Assembly (NCBI GenBank): GCA_965230425.1
Contig: CBDDKW010000020.1
Span: 62,001 to 126,000, forward strand
Length of the DNA stretch: 64,000 nt
Reading direction: 5' to 3'
From: CBDDKW01 sp965230425
GTDB taxonomy: Bacteria; Pseudomonadota; Gammaproteobacteria; UBA1113
In this document: piece after piece, positions 1 through 8,534 of the stretch
Numbering within the stretch: the stretch's first letter is position 1
How the letters are laid out: each line of letters opens with the position of its first letter
Program-made: the position numbers and the translations under genes
The notes under the pieces: generated by a model
Seen by the model: only the letters and a program-made list of their open reading frames with translations
What the model was told of the DNA's origin: nothing
Database searches by the model: none

Positions 1-1163
1 TTATTTTAGTCGGCGTTTTAGTCATATCATGCTTAGGTTATTATCATCTGGGCTTGTTTTTTATTTTAGGTATTTTAGATACAGTGCTCATTCTCGGCGC
101 ATTGTATGCGCTGATTTACCTGACTTCATGGACTGTAGCGTTTCTACAGGAACCAAAACATGCCATCTCTCGACGCGTACATCTTTATCTAGGCGTGAGA
201 GTCAATAAGCGAATCGTTGAATTTACAATTTTAAAAGGCTTATTATACATCTGTTATATATTAGCGGCATGTTATGGATTAATGCGTGTATGGCAAATGT
301 CGAGTTTAACAATTGATAATGCGAAAAGTTATTTCTTTGCAGGGATCAAGTTTTCAGATTTTAGTATTGTACCTGTGGGCATACTATTAGGCGTATTAGC
401 TTTTTGTATCGTCAATTTATTAGGTCGACTCATCGCTGCAAAAATGACCCGTGGTTATACGGGCAAAGCCAGTCATGAAGCGCAAGTAGCCGTTGCATCC
501 TTAGTCAATTATTTGTTTTTTATCGTTGCGCTTATCATAGGTATGTTATTTTCAGGAGTGGACTTTACTGGTTTAGCCATCATCATTGGTGCTTTATCTG
601 TAGGGGTAGGTATAGGCTTGAAAGATATTGTCAATGATATCGTGTCGGGTATTGTGATTTTATTAGAACAGTCCATTAAACCTGGTGATCGGATTCTGGT
701 AGATAATTATGAAGGCACCGTGAAAAAAATCAGAGTGCGTTCTACACAAATAGTCACGCCAGCCAAAGAAGATATCATCGTACCTAATTCACGTATGATG
801 GTCGCTGAAGTAGTGAATTTCATGTTTCGTGATAGTCTCTGGCGAGTCACCGCCCGAGTGGGGGTGACTTATGATTCTGATGTAGATTATGTGCGTGAGG
901 CATTATTAGAAGTGGCGCATGGCAATAAGGAAGTAGAGCAAGATGAACCAAACCAACCGGTAGTCATGTTACGTGAATTTGAAGATAGCAATATGCAATT
1001 CGAACTGTGGGCGATATTAAAAGATGTGAATAGAAAAAACTATGTTGCTAGTGATTTGAATTTTGCAATTGCAGAGAAATTCAAAGAAAAAGGTATTATG
1101 TTTGCTTTTCCACAATGTGATTTGCATGTGAAAGAGCCTGTTATATTGAAGTCATCGGAGTAA
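1..1163 (+). CDS. MscS-family mechanosensitive ion channel (5' truncated by window edge)
   Basis: Integral inner-membrane channel of the MscS family, which opens under membrane tension to release solutes. The reading frame is open from base 3 with no stop, so the true start lies upstream; a TTG at 54 is only an internal candidate. Several hydrophobic segments precede the hallmark pore helix and beta-domain entry: GALSVGVGIGLKDIVNDIVS followed by LLEQSIKPGDRILV. The C-terminal alpha/beta domain follows, ending at residue 369 counted from the TTG. The extra membrane segments resemble MscK/YjeP-like long MscS paralogues rather than the minimal MscS, but the missing N terminus prevents a firm subfamily call. 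Confidence 0.88.
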   Translation, partial: ILVGVLVISCLGYYHLGLFFILGILDTVLILGALYALIYLTSWTVAFLQEPKHAISRRVHLYLGVRVNKRIVEFTILKGLLYICYILAACYGLMRVWQMSSLTIDNAKSYFFAGIKFSDFSIVPVGILLGVLAFCIVNLLGRLIAAKMTRGYTGKASHEAQVAVASLVNYLFFIVALIIGMLFSGVDFTGLAIIIGALSVGVGIGLKDIVNDIVSGIVILLEQSIKPGDRILVDNYEGTVKKIRVRSTQIVTPAKEDIIVPNSRMMVAEVVNFMFRDSLWRVTARVGVTYDSDVDYVREALLEVAHGNKEVEQDEPNQPVVMLREFEDSNMQFELWAILKDVNRKNYVASDLNFAIAEKFKEKGIMFAFPQCDLHVKEPVILKSSE

Positions 1164-1245
1164 TACCGCCAACTTCCACTAGACGCCAGACAACTGATAA
1201 TTTATCATACAGTCTTTCAATAAAAATAATAATAAAGAGGCCATC

Positions 1246-3309
1246 ATGGGCAGATCACGTCAACTTGGAAGCGCACGGCAGAGGACTAAGGGTTCAGGAT
1301 CAGCAAACGCTTCACATGTTTCACCCTCAAATCAGCCAGCAGTAAGCCAAGCTGCAAATATGCAAGTGGTTTCTTTGCTTCCAGGGCAGTTACAGACATC
1401 CAAATCTGAACAAGCAGATCCTAAAAAAGAGGAACCGTTATTTCCTGGGCTAACGGGCGGCCGATCTGAAAATTATGCAGATAGTCTGAAGGAAATTTTG
1501 AATATATTAACGAGAATGGGGATAACATGTTCTATCCCACAGGCTCATCCTTTATACCGGCTAGTTACCGCCACTCGGATCCTTGCGCTTAGTGGGGCTA
1601 AAGCAATCCGGATAGTTAATCCTGTTGCATTTCAAGCCTTAACTGAGGAAATTAAGTATCTTAATACGTATATGCAAGAATCAAAACAATTTAAACACCA
1701 AGCCATAAGTATTTTAATTGCTGCCATACGTGATGCTGCTGAACGTATGGCACTATGTAGTGTAATTGAGTCTAAGCAATATGATAAGTATATGCCGATC
1801 TTTAAAATCTTGTTAAAGTTATCGTTCAATATTCAGAAGAATATAGTACTGATGGATAAAGAAAAATCCTATGAACGAACAGTGAAAATATTACAAGCTG
1901 ATTTATCTGTCTATGTGGTTAGTATTATTGTGGAATACCTTATCCCAAGTCGAAATATTAACTTAATGAAAAAATATATGGTGACTTACTTATCGCTTGT
2001 GCAGGAGAATGAGTTATATTTGTCGGCAAGGTTAAAAAATATCACTAAACGCAAAGCGGAGTTATTTTCAGCCTATTTTAGATTTGATTTTTGCCCAAAC
2101 ATATTTGATCTCAAGAGTATTTGTAAACAGTTTGATGAATATGCACAGCGCTTGCAATCAGGTAGTAAAAGTACTGCTATGTCTTATGCTCTATTGGAAT
2201 TAGGTTATGTTATTTGCGATAAGTTACATGTAGATGAATATGAACAGTGGTTCTTGATATTTGCGAAGTCAATGATTGCAGCATTGGATGCATATGTTAC
2301 AAATATTGATCCTGAACTTTCTGCATCACGTAGTCGGGAAGAATGCGAGCGTTTATGGAAATATAAAGGATGGGTCGAGGAAATTAAAGAAAAGCGAAGA
2401 AAACGCTTGGCAGAAAATATTCGTGAACTACCGAAGAAAATGGTGAAAAAATTTGAACCGGGGGTCAAATCTGGTAAAAATGAAATTATTTTAGAATTAT
2501 CTTCGAGAGAGAAAAGAGATGAGTTAATCCATATGATTAGAGAGAATAAAACATCATGGACCTACCAGGAGTTTGGTTGTCGCATAATGATAACGGCCGA
2601 TTATAATAATTCATTAATTATACTAGAAACGGCACGAGAGCTTTTTAATAAATCAGCATCACATGCTAATGTAGGTCCGTCTAGTCAGCCTAAACCAAAA
2701 GTACATCATTCTAATAATCAAACACAGCAAGCTGAATATTTGCTGCCTTTACCTTCATCAACAAAAAGAGTGCCAGTGCGTAGTAAGCGTGTTGCGCAAA
2801 AACAGACTAAAATTCATACGGCAAGGACCAGCAGAGGACCTGAAAAAGAGCCATTAGTCATAGATTGGGGTAAAGGTTTATGTTATGAAAAAAGACAACA
2901 AGAACCGGAAATGCCTAGAATTTATCCCCTGGAGCATCCTGCTTTACCCCCGTATACTTTGTTTGGTTATATTCCTCAAGCTGCTGCTAGTAGAATACGT
3001 GGAACTGATGGGGTTGATGAATCAAGTCTTTTGAAGTTTCAGCAAGTATTAGAACGTGGGCAATGCGTTGGAAAGTATCGACAGGGAGTGAAGTCTGTGA
3101 CAGATGAAGAAGCCAAAAAGCTGGGCTTGGAATCTAAATCTGGGTTCGGATATTTTAAAGTAAAACCTCTAGGGGAAAAGGGAGATGAGCGGTTATTTGG
3201 TACTGTTGAGCAAACTAAAAAAACTGATGATGGTCGGAATCATTTATTAATTTGTTTTGATCGTTATGCTAAGAAAGGTCACAAATCACGAGCAGTCAGG
3301 AGTTGCTAG
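1246..3309 (+). CDS. Unrecognised 687-residue protein, possible secreted effector
   Basis: I do not recognise this protein. The start ATG is preceded by an AAAGAGG Shine-Dalgarno. Residues 1-75 are low-complexity, rich in Ser, Gln and Ala. Residues about 80-390 look alpha-helical, with many Leu/Ile/Lys-rich stretches. Residues about 450-540 form a Pro/Ser/Lys-rich linker. A compact basic C-terminal part (about 540-687) contains GKYRQGVKSVTDEEAKKLGL and ends in a Lys/Arg-rich tail. There is no signal peptide or membrane segment. The modular layout with disordered linkers resembles effectors of Legionella/Coxiella relatives, but this is inference only. It stands alone between mscS and the convergent smpB, with no obvious operon partner. 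Confidence 0.6.
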   Translation: MGRSRQLGSARQRTKGSGSANASHVSPSNQPAVSQAANMQVVSLLPGQLQTSKSEQADPKKEEPLFPGLTGGRSENYADSLKEILNILTRMGITCSIPQAHPLYRLVTATRILALSGAKAIRIVNPVAFQALTEEIKYLNTYMQESKQFKHQAISILIAAIRDAAERMALCSVIESKQYDKYMPIFKILLKLSFNIQKNIVLMDKEKSYERTVKILQADLSVYVVSIIVEYLIPSRNINLMKKYMVTYLSLVQENELYLSARLKNITKRKAELFSAYFRFDFCPNIFDLKSICKQFDEYAQRLQSGSKSTAMSYALLELGYVICDKLHVDEYEQWFLIFAKSMIAALDAYVTNIDPELSASRSREECERLWKYKGWVEEIKEKRRKRLAENIRELPKKMVKKFEPGVKSGKNEIILELSSREKRDELIHMIRENKTSWTYQEFGCRIMITADYNNSLIILETARELFNKSASHANVGPSSQPKPKVHHSNNQTQQAEYLLPLPSSTKRVPVRSKRVAQKQTKIHTARTSRGPEKEPLVIDWGKGLCYEKRQQEPEMPRIYPLEHPALPPYTLFGYIPQAAASRIRGTDGVDESSLLKFQQVLERGQCVGKYRQGVKSVTDEEAKKLGLESKSGFGYFKVKPLGEKGDERLFGTVEQTKKTDDGRNHLLICFDRYAKKGHKSRAVRSC

Positions 3310-3325
3310 AATAGTGTTAAAGGAA

Positions 3326-3799
3326 TCAAAACCGTTCTTTAAAATCTCGTTGCTTTTGTCGCTCAAATTCTTTTTCTTTTAGCGCCGCACGTTTATCATG
3401 AGATTTTTTACCCTTTGCTAGGCCGATTTCTACTTTAACGCGGTTATCTTTCCAATATAGTTTCAAAGCAACGAGGGTATATCCCTTACGTTCTACATAA
3501 CCGATTAAGCGATTCAGCTCTAACTTGTGTAAGAGTAATTTACGTGAACGCGTGCTATCAGGCACAATATGAGTAGAAGCGCTGTTTAACGGCGTAATAT
3601 GCGTACCTAGCAACCATGCTTCACCGCGTTTGAGGATCACATAGCTATCAACCAGTTGCGCACGACCCTGCCGTAGGCTTTTTACTTCCCAGCCTTGCAG
3701 CATGATACCTGCTTCAAAGGTTTGCTCGATATGAAAGTCATGCCGAGCTTTTTTGTTAAGAGCAATGACATTTTTGTCCATTGCTTGCTTCTTAGCCAT
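3326..3799 (-). CDS. smpB: SsrA-binding protein SmpB
   Basis: SmpB binds tmRNA (SsrA) and delivers it to stalled ribosomes in trans-translation. The 157-residue length is normal. Recognisable family features are the N-terminal IALNKKARHDFHIEQTFEAG, the GWEVKSLRQGRAQLVDSYV core, and the basic C-terminal tail GLAKGKKSHDKRAALKEKE, which inserts into the ribosomal decoding region. It is convergent with the preceding hypothetical gene and divergent from ratA/rnfH, an arrangement common in gammaproteobacteria. No ssrA gene was seen next to it or elsewhere in the window. Confidence 0.97.
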   Translation of the reverse strand: MAKKQAMDKNVIALNKKARHDFHIEQTFEAGIMLQGWEVKSLRQGRAQLVDSYVILKRGEAWLLGTHITPLNSASTHIVPDSTRSRKLLLHKLELNRLIGYVERKGYTLVALKLYWKDNRVKVEIGLAKGKKSHDKRAALKEKEFERQKQRDFKERF

Positions 3800-4051
3800 G
3801 ATTTCACCTAATAGTTCAGTGATTATTGAAGATAAAACATCTCAAAGTTTAAGCTTGAGATGCTTATTTGTTCAGCGAACCGCCGATTATATAGTGTGAT
3901 CTATATAAGTACAATAAAAATTGCTTGATTGCCAGCATACCCCTTGTACAATAGAAATACCTGTTAGGTCTTTTGGTTAGTGTTTGCTAACTTGTTATTT
4001 TAGTTGAAAAAAGACATCACAGGCGTAGAAGACACACTGATGAGGATGCGT

Positions 4052-4483
4052 ATGCCAACCATTAATAAGACGGCGGTGGTGCCGTATAGTGCTGAACAAA
4101 TGTATGCATTAGTAGATAATATAGAACAATATCCTGAATTTTTACCCTGGTGTAATAAAAGTGAAGTGCTGAGTCGTACTGAAGATGAAGTACGTGCAAC
4201 ATTGCACCTAGCTAAAGGTGCTATTCATAAATCATTTACCACTTGTAATCGTTTACAACCGGGTAAAATGATTGAAGTACGTTTAATTTCTGGGCCTTTT
4301 CGCCAATTAGAGGGTTTTTGGCGCTTTGAGGATGTATCAGAGACCACCTCAAAAGTGGCTTTAGATCTTGAATTTGAATTTAGTAGTCGTTTATTACGCA
4401 TGGCGATTGGGCCTATTTTTCATCAAGTGGCTAATTCTTTTGTGGATGTTTTTTGTCAGCGTGCGCAGGCGATTTATGACTAA
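4052..4483 (+). CDS. ratA: RatA/COQ10-type START-domain protein
   Basis: Member of the START/SRPBCC polyketide-cyclase-like family that includes bacterial RatA and mitochondrial Coq10, which binds ubiquinone for respiration. E. coli RatA was also described as a ribosome-associated toxin. The N-terminal signature TAVVPYSAEQMYALVDNIEQ followed by YPEFLPWC is diagnostic. I chose ATG 4052 (143 residues) because it follows a TGAGG Shine-Dalgarno at 4041-4045 with 6-nt spacing and matches the usual MPxIN start. In-frame ATGs at 4040 and 4046 and an upstream TTG at 4004 are alternatives. The 3' end overlaps rnfH by 8 bases, the classical ratA-rnfH pair. Confidence 0.93.
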   Translation: MPTINKTAVVPYSAEQMYALVDNIEQYPEFLPWCNKSEVLSRTEDEVRATLHLAKGAIHKSFTTCNRLQPGKMIEVRLISGPFRQLEGFWRFEDVSETTSKVALDLEFEFSSRLLRMAIGPIFHQVANSFVDVFCQRAQAIYD

Positions 4484-4760
4484 ATTGCATATTGAAATTG
4501 CCTATGGCACCGCTGATGAGCAAGTACTGCTATCTCACGAGGTCGATCAGGGTTGTTCCGTGGCCATGGCCATTGAGCAGTCAGGTATTCTTCAGCAATA
4601 CCCAGAAATCAATTTAAATCAGCATAAAGTGGGAATATTTGGTCAGCAAGTAGACTTAGAGCATCTTGTTGAGGAGCACGATCGTATCGAAATTTATCGG
4701 CCTTTAGTCATCGATCCTAAAACGGCACGTATGTTACGCGTGCAGCGAAAGAAGTCTTAA
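4476..4760 (+). CDS. rnfH: RnfH family ubiquitin-like protein
   Basis: Small beta-grasp protein (94 residues) of the RnfH/UPF0125 family, normally encoded directly after ratA. Its biochemical role is poorly defined. The start ATG overlaps the ratA stop region, indicating translational coupling; longer in-frame extension upstream lies inside ratA and is unlikely. Diagnostic residues are the N-terminal LHIEIAYGTADEQVLL and the C-terminal VGIFGQQVDLEH followed by DRIEIYRPLVIDPKTAR, the conserved signature ending the family. It is convergent with fur, with only 9 bases between stops. Confidence 0.95.
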   Translation: MTKLHIEIAYGTADEQVLLSHEVDQGCSVAMAIEQSGILQQYPEINLNQHKVGIFGQQVDLEHLVEEHDRIEIYRPLVIDPKTARMLRVQRKKS

Positions 4761-4769
4761 TGAGCTAGA

Positions 4770-5204
4770 TTACTGCTTCTCCTGACAATTAGCACAGATA
4801 CCATACATGTTTAAGCTATGATCAGTCATTTCGAAGCCGCGTTCTTCAGCAATTTTTTTCTGTTGTTTTTCGATCAAGTCATCAACGAACTCTTCCACAC
4901 AACCACATTTCACACAAACTAAATGGTCGTGATGTTCGCCTTGATTGAGTTCATAGACGGAATGTCCACCCTCGAAGTTATGTTTAATCACAAGACCTGC
5001 TGCTTCGAATTGCATCAACACGCGATAGACCGTGGCTAGTCCTACATCATCACCAGTTTCTAGCAAATCTTTAAAGACATCTTCAGCACTTAAATGGCGA
5101 GTTTCAGACTTTTCAAGAATTTGTAAAATTTTTAAACGAGGTAGCGTGACTTTCAAGCCGGCTTTGCGTAATTCATGATTGTCCAATATTTGCTCCTTTG
5201 CCAT
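4770..5204 (-). CDS. fur: Ferric uptake regulator Fur
   Basis: Iron-responsive DNA-binding repressor. The 144-residue protein has an N-terminal winged helix (LRKAGLKVTLPRLKILQILE, then HLSAEDVFKDL and GLATVYRVLMQFEAAGL) and a dimerisation/metal domain with HHDHLVCVKCGCVEEF and a C-terminal CANC pair, which are zinc or iron ligands. The frame is open upstream to 5336, but the ATG at 5204 gives the canonical MAKEQ...NHELRKAGLK start and normal length, preceded by AAGGAGC. It is transcribed divergently from bamE, as in many gammaproteobacteria. A Fur-box-like site lies about 100 bases upstream, suggesting autoregulation. Confidence 0.97.
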   Translation of the reverse strand: MAKEQILDNHELRKAGLKVTLPRLKILQILEKSETRHLSAEDVFKDLLETGDDVGLATVYRVLMQFEAAGLVIKHNFEGGHSVYELNQGEHHDHLVCVKCGCVEEFVDDLIEKQQKKIAEERGFEMTDHSLNMYGICANCQEKQ

Positions 5205-5306
5205 CAATAATATGACTTTAGGGGTTTCTGCAAGATATGATTGCCCTAGAAACCCTAAGTGTGCCAAAATCACCATCTTGCCACGTGGGTAAAATGTAGT
5301 TTTGCT

Positions 5307-5331
5307 GATAATAATGGATGATAACGATAAT
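5307..5331. promoter_or_regulatory. Fur-box-like operator between fur and bamE
   Basis: The AT-rich stretch contains GATAATAAT, GATGATAAC and GATAAT hexamer-like units resembling the Fur consensus GATAATGATAATCATTATC. It lies between the divergent fur and bamE genes and touches the bamE start. It plausibly mediates Fur autoregulation and perhaps iron-dependent modulation of bamE. Assigned by eye only. Confidence 0.5.
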
Positions 5332-5698
5332 GCCAAAGAATCTTGCGATTTGTTTTGTAATTTTTTCTCTTTTGAGTCTGACGGGCTGTGAAAGTCTGCC
5401 GGTTTATAAAATTGATATCCAACAGGGTAATATTATTAAACAAGAACAAGTGGATAAACTTAGAACAGGAATGACCAAGCGCCAAGTCTTATTCTTAATG
5501 GGTACACCCGTGTTAGAACACAATATTAGTCCAGAGCAGTGGGATTATGTGTATACATTTCAGCCAGGTGGTAAAGAGCGTACGCAGAAAAAGTTAGTTC
5601 TGCATTTTGATAAAGATAAGCTAACAAGTATCAGTGGGCCAACCAATCCAAGAACCCAGGATGGTAAACCATTACCGGTGCCATTAGAGCATCAATAG
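5330..5698 (+). CDS. bamE: Outer membrane assembly lipoprotein BamE
   Basis: Lipoprotein subunit of the BAM complex that folds beta-barrel proteins into the outer membrane. The N terminus has a signal peptide ending in a lipobox (LLSLTGC), so the mature protein starts at the lipidated Cys. The SmpA/OmlA domain is recognisable from YKIDIQQGN, VDKLRTGMTKRQVLFLMGTP and WDYVYTFQPGGKE. I chose ATG 5330 (122 residues); an in-frame ATG at 5318 would add four residues before the signal peptide. It is divergent from fur, a common gammaproteobacterial arrangement, and convergent with recN. Confidence 0.95.
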   Translation: MPKNLAICFVIFSLLSLTGCESLPVYKIDIQQGNIIKQEQVDKLRTGMTKRQVLFLMGTPVLEHNISPEQWDYVYTFQPGGKERTQKKLVLHFDKDKLTSISGPTNPRTQDGKPLPVPLEHQ

Positions 5699-5774
5699 TT
5701 GGCTGTTGTTTTCAGTCAAGCTGCTTTTAAGATCTGTGCTTATGGCATGTGAAATACTATAAGCATCGTCGTGG

Positions 5775-7454
5775 TTACGCCACAACAGCACTCGTATCTA
5801 CCGCTAACATTTCCTTCGCGTGGGCGAGAGTTTGTTGGGTGATTTTGACGCCACCAAGCATGCGGGCGATTTCATCGATTCGAGCTTCAGGGCTGAGGAA
5901 ATTAATAGTAGATGCTGTACTATTATCCACACTGTGTTTGCCTATCATTAAATGGTGATCGCCTTGAGCCGCCACTTGGGGTAAGTGAGTAATACAAAGT
6001 ACTTGCGCTGTGTGCCCTAATTTCTTTAATAGCTGCCCAACAATTTCAGCGGTACCACCACCGATGCCAACATCCACTTCATCAAAGATTAACGATGGTG
6101 TGGCGTCTGTTTGTGCGGTAATCACTTGAATTGCCAAACTAATACGTGACATTTCACCACCGGAAGCAACTTTAGCCAGAGGGCGTAAGGGTTGGCCAGG
6201 ATTAGCAGATACCATAAATTGCACATGGTCGATGCCATGTATAGTTGGGTTGGTGTTTTTATCTTCTGTGATGTCAATTGCAAAGTGTCCTTCCGGCATG
6301 CCGAGTCGTTGAATGCTGTCGGAGACTAACTTGTTAAGTTTTTTGCTAGCTTTTTTGCGGCTTGCTTGTAAGCGTTTTGCCGTACTGAGATAGTCGGTTA
6401 ATGCGCTTTGTTCCTGCTGAATTAATTCTGCTAATCGTTGTTCGCAATTTTGTAGATTACTCAATTCTGTTTGTAAGCTTAATTGGCGCTCGTATAATTG
6501 CTCAGGTGTCACTTTATGCTTACGTGCGGTATCGTGTAATAAAGCTAAGCGAGATTCTACTTCTTGTAGACGCTGAGGATTAACTTCGACACTATCAAAG
6601 TAATGACGTAATTCTTGACTCGCCTCAGTAATCTGAATCTCTGCATTTTGCAGTAATTCAATGATATCTTTCATGTGATCGGCATTATCTGCTAGGATGC
6701 TTCTCACCTGATATAACTGACTAAGAATGGTGGCATCGTCATTATCTGTGAGTAAATTCAGTGCTTGCTGATAGTTAGTTAATAGTGTGTCTGCATTAGC
6801 TAATAGTTTATGCTCCGCATGTAGTGTGTCTATTTCATTTTCTTGTAATTGTAGCGCATCTAATTCATTGACTTGATAAGTCAGTAATTCTAATCGTGCT
6901 TGGGTGTCTGTATCGCCTGTTTGTAGCTGGGTAATTTCATTTTTGATATGTTGCCAATGCTGATAATGTTCACTGACCTTATTAAGTAAGTTGGTATGAT
7001 TAGCATAGGCATCAAGTAATTGCCGTTGCTCATCTTTTTTAATTAAACTTTGGTTTTCATGTTGGGCATGAATATGGATAAGCAATTTACCCATATCACG
7101 TAATTGCTGCAATGTCGCTGATTGACCATTAATATAATTACGTGAGCGGCCTTCCGTGGTAGTGACGCGTCTAATGAGGACTTCGTTATTCTCATTATCA
7201 AAGTCTTTCGCTTGCAGCCACTGCTGCGCGGCAGGAATATGGGTAATATCAAATGTCAGGGCAATTTCACAACGGTCACAACCATGGCGGATCATTTTGC
7301 TATCTGCCCGATCACCTAGGGCTACATCCAGTGCATCGATGACAATAGATTTACCCGCACCAGTTTCACCTGTGACGACAGTCATACCGGATTTTAATTC
7401 TAAATCCAAGTTATCGATGATAGCGAAATTTTTAATATTAATTTGGCGTAACAT
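5775..7454 (-). CDS. recN: DNA repair protein RecN
   Basis: SMC-like ATPase recruited to DNA double-strand breaks. The 559-residue length is typical. The Walker A motif TGETGAGKSIVIDAL is near residue 30. A long coiled coil rich in Leu, Gln and Glu fills the middle. The ABC signature (VASGGEMSRISLAIQ) and Walker B (PSLIFDEVDVGIGGGTAE) lie near residues 430-470, followed by the H-loop region CITHLPQVAAQGD. It lies 9 bases downstream of nadK on the same strand, the conserved nadK-recN operon. No LexA box was identified. Confidence 0.97.
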   Translation of the reverse strand: MLRQINIKNFAIIDNLDLELKSGMTVVTGETGAGKSIVIDALDVALGDRADSKMIRHGCDRCEIALTFDITHIPAAQQWLQAKDFDNENNEVLIRRVTTTEGRSRNYINGQSATLQQLRDMGKLLIHIHAQHENQSLIKKDEQRQLLDAYANHTNLLNKVSEHYQHWQHIKNEITQLQTGDTDTQARLELLTYQVNELDALQLQENEIDTLHAEHKLLANADTLLTNYQQALNLLTDNDDATILSQLYQVRSILADNADHMKDIIELLQNAEIQITEASQELRHYFDSVEVNPQRLQEVESRLALLHDTARKHKVTPEQLYERQLSLQTELSNLQNCEQRLAELIQQEQSALTDYLSTAKRLQASRKKASKKLNKLVSDSIQRLGMPEGHFAIDITEDKNTNPTIHGIDHVQFMVSANPGQPLRPLAKVASGGEMSRISLAIQVITAQTDATPSLIFDEVDVGIGGGTAEIVGQLLKKLGHTAQVLCITHLPQVAAQGDHHLMIGKHSVDNSTASTINFLSPEARIDEIARMLGGVKITQQTLAHAKEMLAVDTSAVVA

Positions 7455-7463
7455 GGTAGCGCT

Positions 7464-8351
7464 CTAAATATTGTGGTTGTCTCTTTCCCAGCCTAGTTTA
7501 CTGCGTAAATTTTCAAAGTAATTATAAGCTTTAGGATGAATTAAGCGTAAGGATTCAGGTTTTCTTTTAATTAAGATCTCGCCTGAAGGTTGAATGGTCT
7601 TACGTGCATGACCATCACAACTGACTTTTGGCGTGGTGTTATTTTTAGTAGTGATGACAATCCGGATCTCGCGATGACTATCCACTACAATAGGTCGGCT
7701 AGAGAGTGTATGCGGAAACATGGGCACTAAGGCAATTGCATTTAAACTGGGGTGTAAAATAGGACCACCGCCAGAAAGAGCGTAAGCAGTTGACCCGGTG
7801 GGGGTGGTGACAATAATCCCATCGGCCCACTGACAATACATAAAGTCATCATCAATATGAATTTCAAATTCAATCATGTGCGGGATGTCACCTGGTAACA
7901 GCACCACATCATTGAGTGCATCTTCTTGATGGGTGATTTCACCGGCATGTGTTAATGTGGCAGATAATAAAAAGCGTTGTTCTTCCTTATAGTGTCCATC
8001 TAAAACTGCAGCGATCTCTTGTTCTAAATTATCAGGTTTAATATCCGTCAAGAAACCTAAGCGGCCGCGGTTGACACCCAAAATAGGGACATCGTGCTTC
8101 ACCGCCGTTTTGGCAGCATTGAGTAAACTTCCATCACCACCGATAACTATAATTAAATCGCAATGCTGACCTAATTCGTATACGGGGTAAGTCAGTAAAT
8201 TATGGTTATCAAATACACTGGCTGTGTCTTTTTCCAGGACAACGTCTAATTGACGTTGCTTGAGATAGTTGATGACTAATTGTACAGTATCAATGACATG
8301 TTCACTGCGGTAGCGTCCCACAAGCCCAATTTTTTGGAAACGTTGTTGCAT
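7464..8351 (-). CDS. nadK: NAD kinase
   Basis: ATP-dependent NAD kinase producing NADP. At 295 residues it matches the gammaproteobacterial enzyme. Diagnostic motifs are IVIGGDGSLLNAAK (the GGDG motif), ILGVNRGRLGFLTD, DGIIVTTPTGSTAYALSGGG (Gly-rich substrate loop) and the C-terminal VSCDGHARKTIQPS. It is the first gene of the nadK-recN unit and is divergent from hrcA, which is also a common arrangement because hrcA and nadK flank the grpE region in many relatives. Confidence 0.97.
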   Translation of the reverse strand: MQQRFQKIGLVGRYRSEHVIDTVQLVINYLKQRQLDVVLEKDTASVFDNHNLLTYPVYELGQHCDLIIVIGGDGSLLNAAKTAVKHDVPILGVNRGRLGFLTDIKPDNLEQEIAAVLDGHYKEEQRFLLSATLTHAGEITHQEDALNDVVLLPGDIPHMIEFEIHIDDDFMYCQWADGIIVTTPTGSTAYALSGGGPILHPSLNAIALVPMFPHTLSSRPIVVDSHREIRIVITTKNNTTPKVSCDGHARKTIQPSGEILIKRKPESLRLIHPKAYNYFENLRSKLGWERDNHNI

Positions 8352-8534
8352 TCTATTGCCTCAAAGTTAGCATCATTGTTCAACATATATCTAGCGCGCG
8401 AGATGCTATGAATGCTAATCTACCTTAACTGGCACTGGCCTACAAGTGTTGTACCTTGAAACAGCTAGCATGTATATAGAGTAGGGTGCTAGAATACGTT
8501 CCTCTGAATTGTTGTTCATCTAAGTATCAAGATT

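Noticed and set aside
3800..4003. tmRNA (ssrA) gene next to smpB
   Set aside because: The 204-base divergent spacer shows no tmRNA acceptor or tag-like sequence.
8455..8461. CTTGAAA as a sigma-32 -35 element for hrcA
   Set aside because: No CCCCAT-like -10 element at the proper distance.
8352..8534. CIRCE operator upstream of hrcA
   Set aside because: No TTAGCACTC/GAGTGCTAA inverted repeat found by eye.
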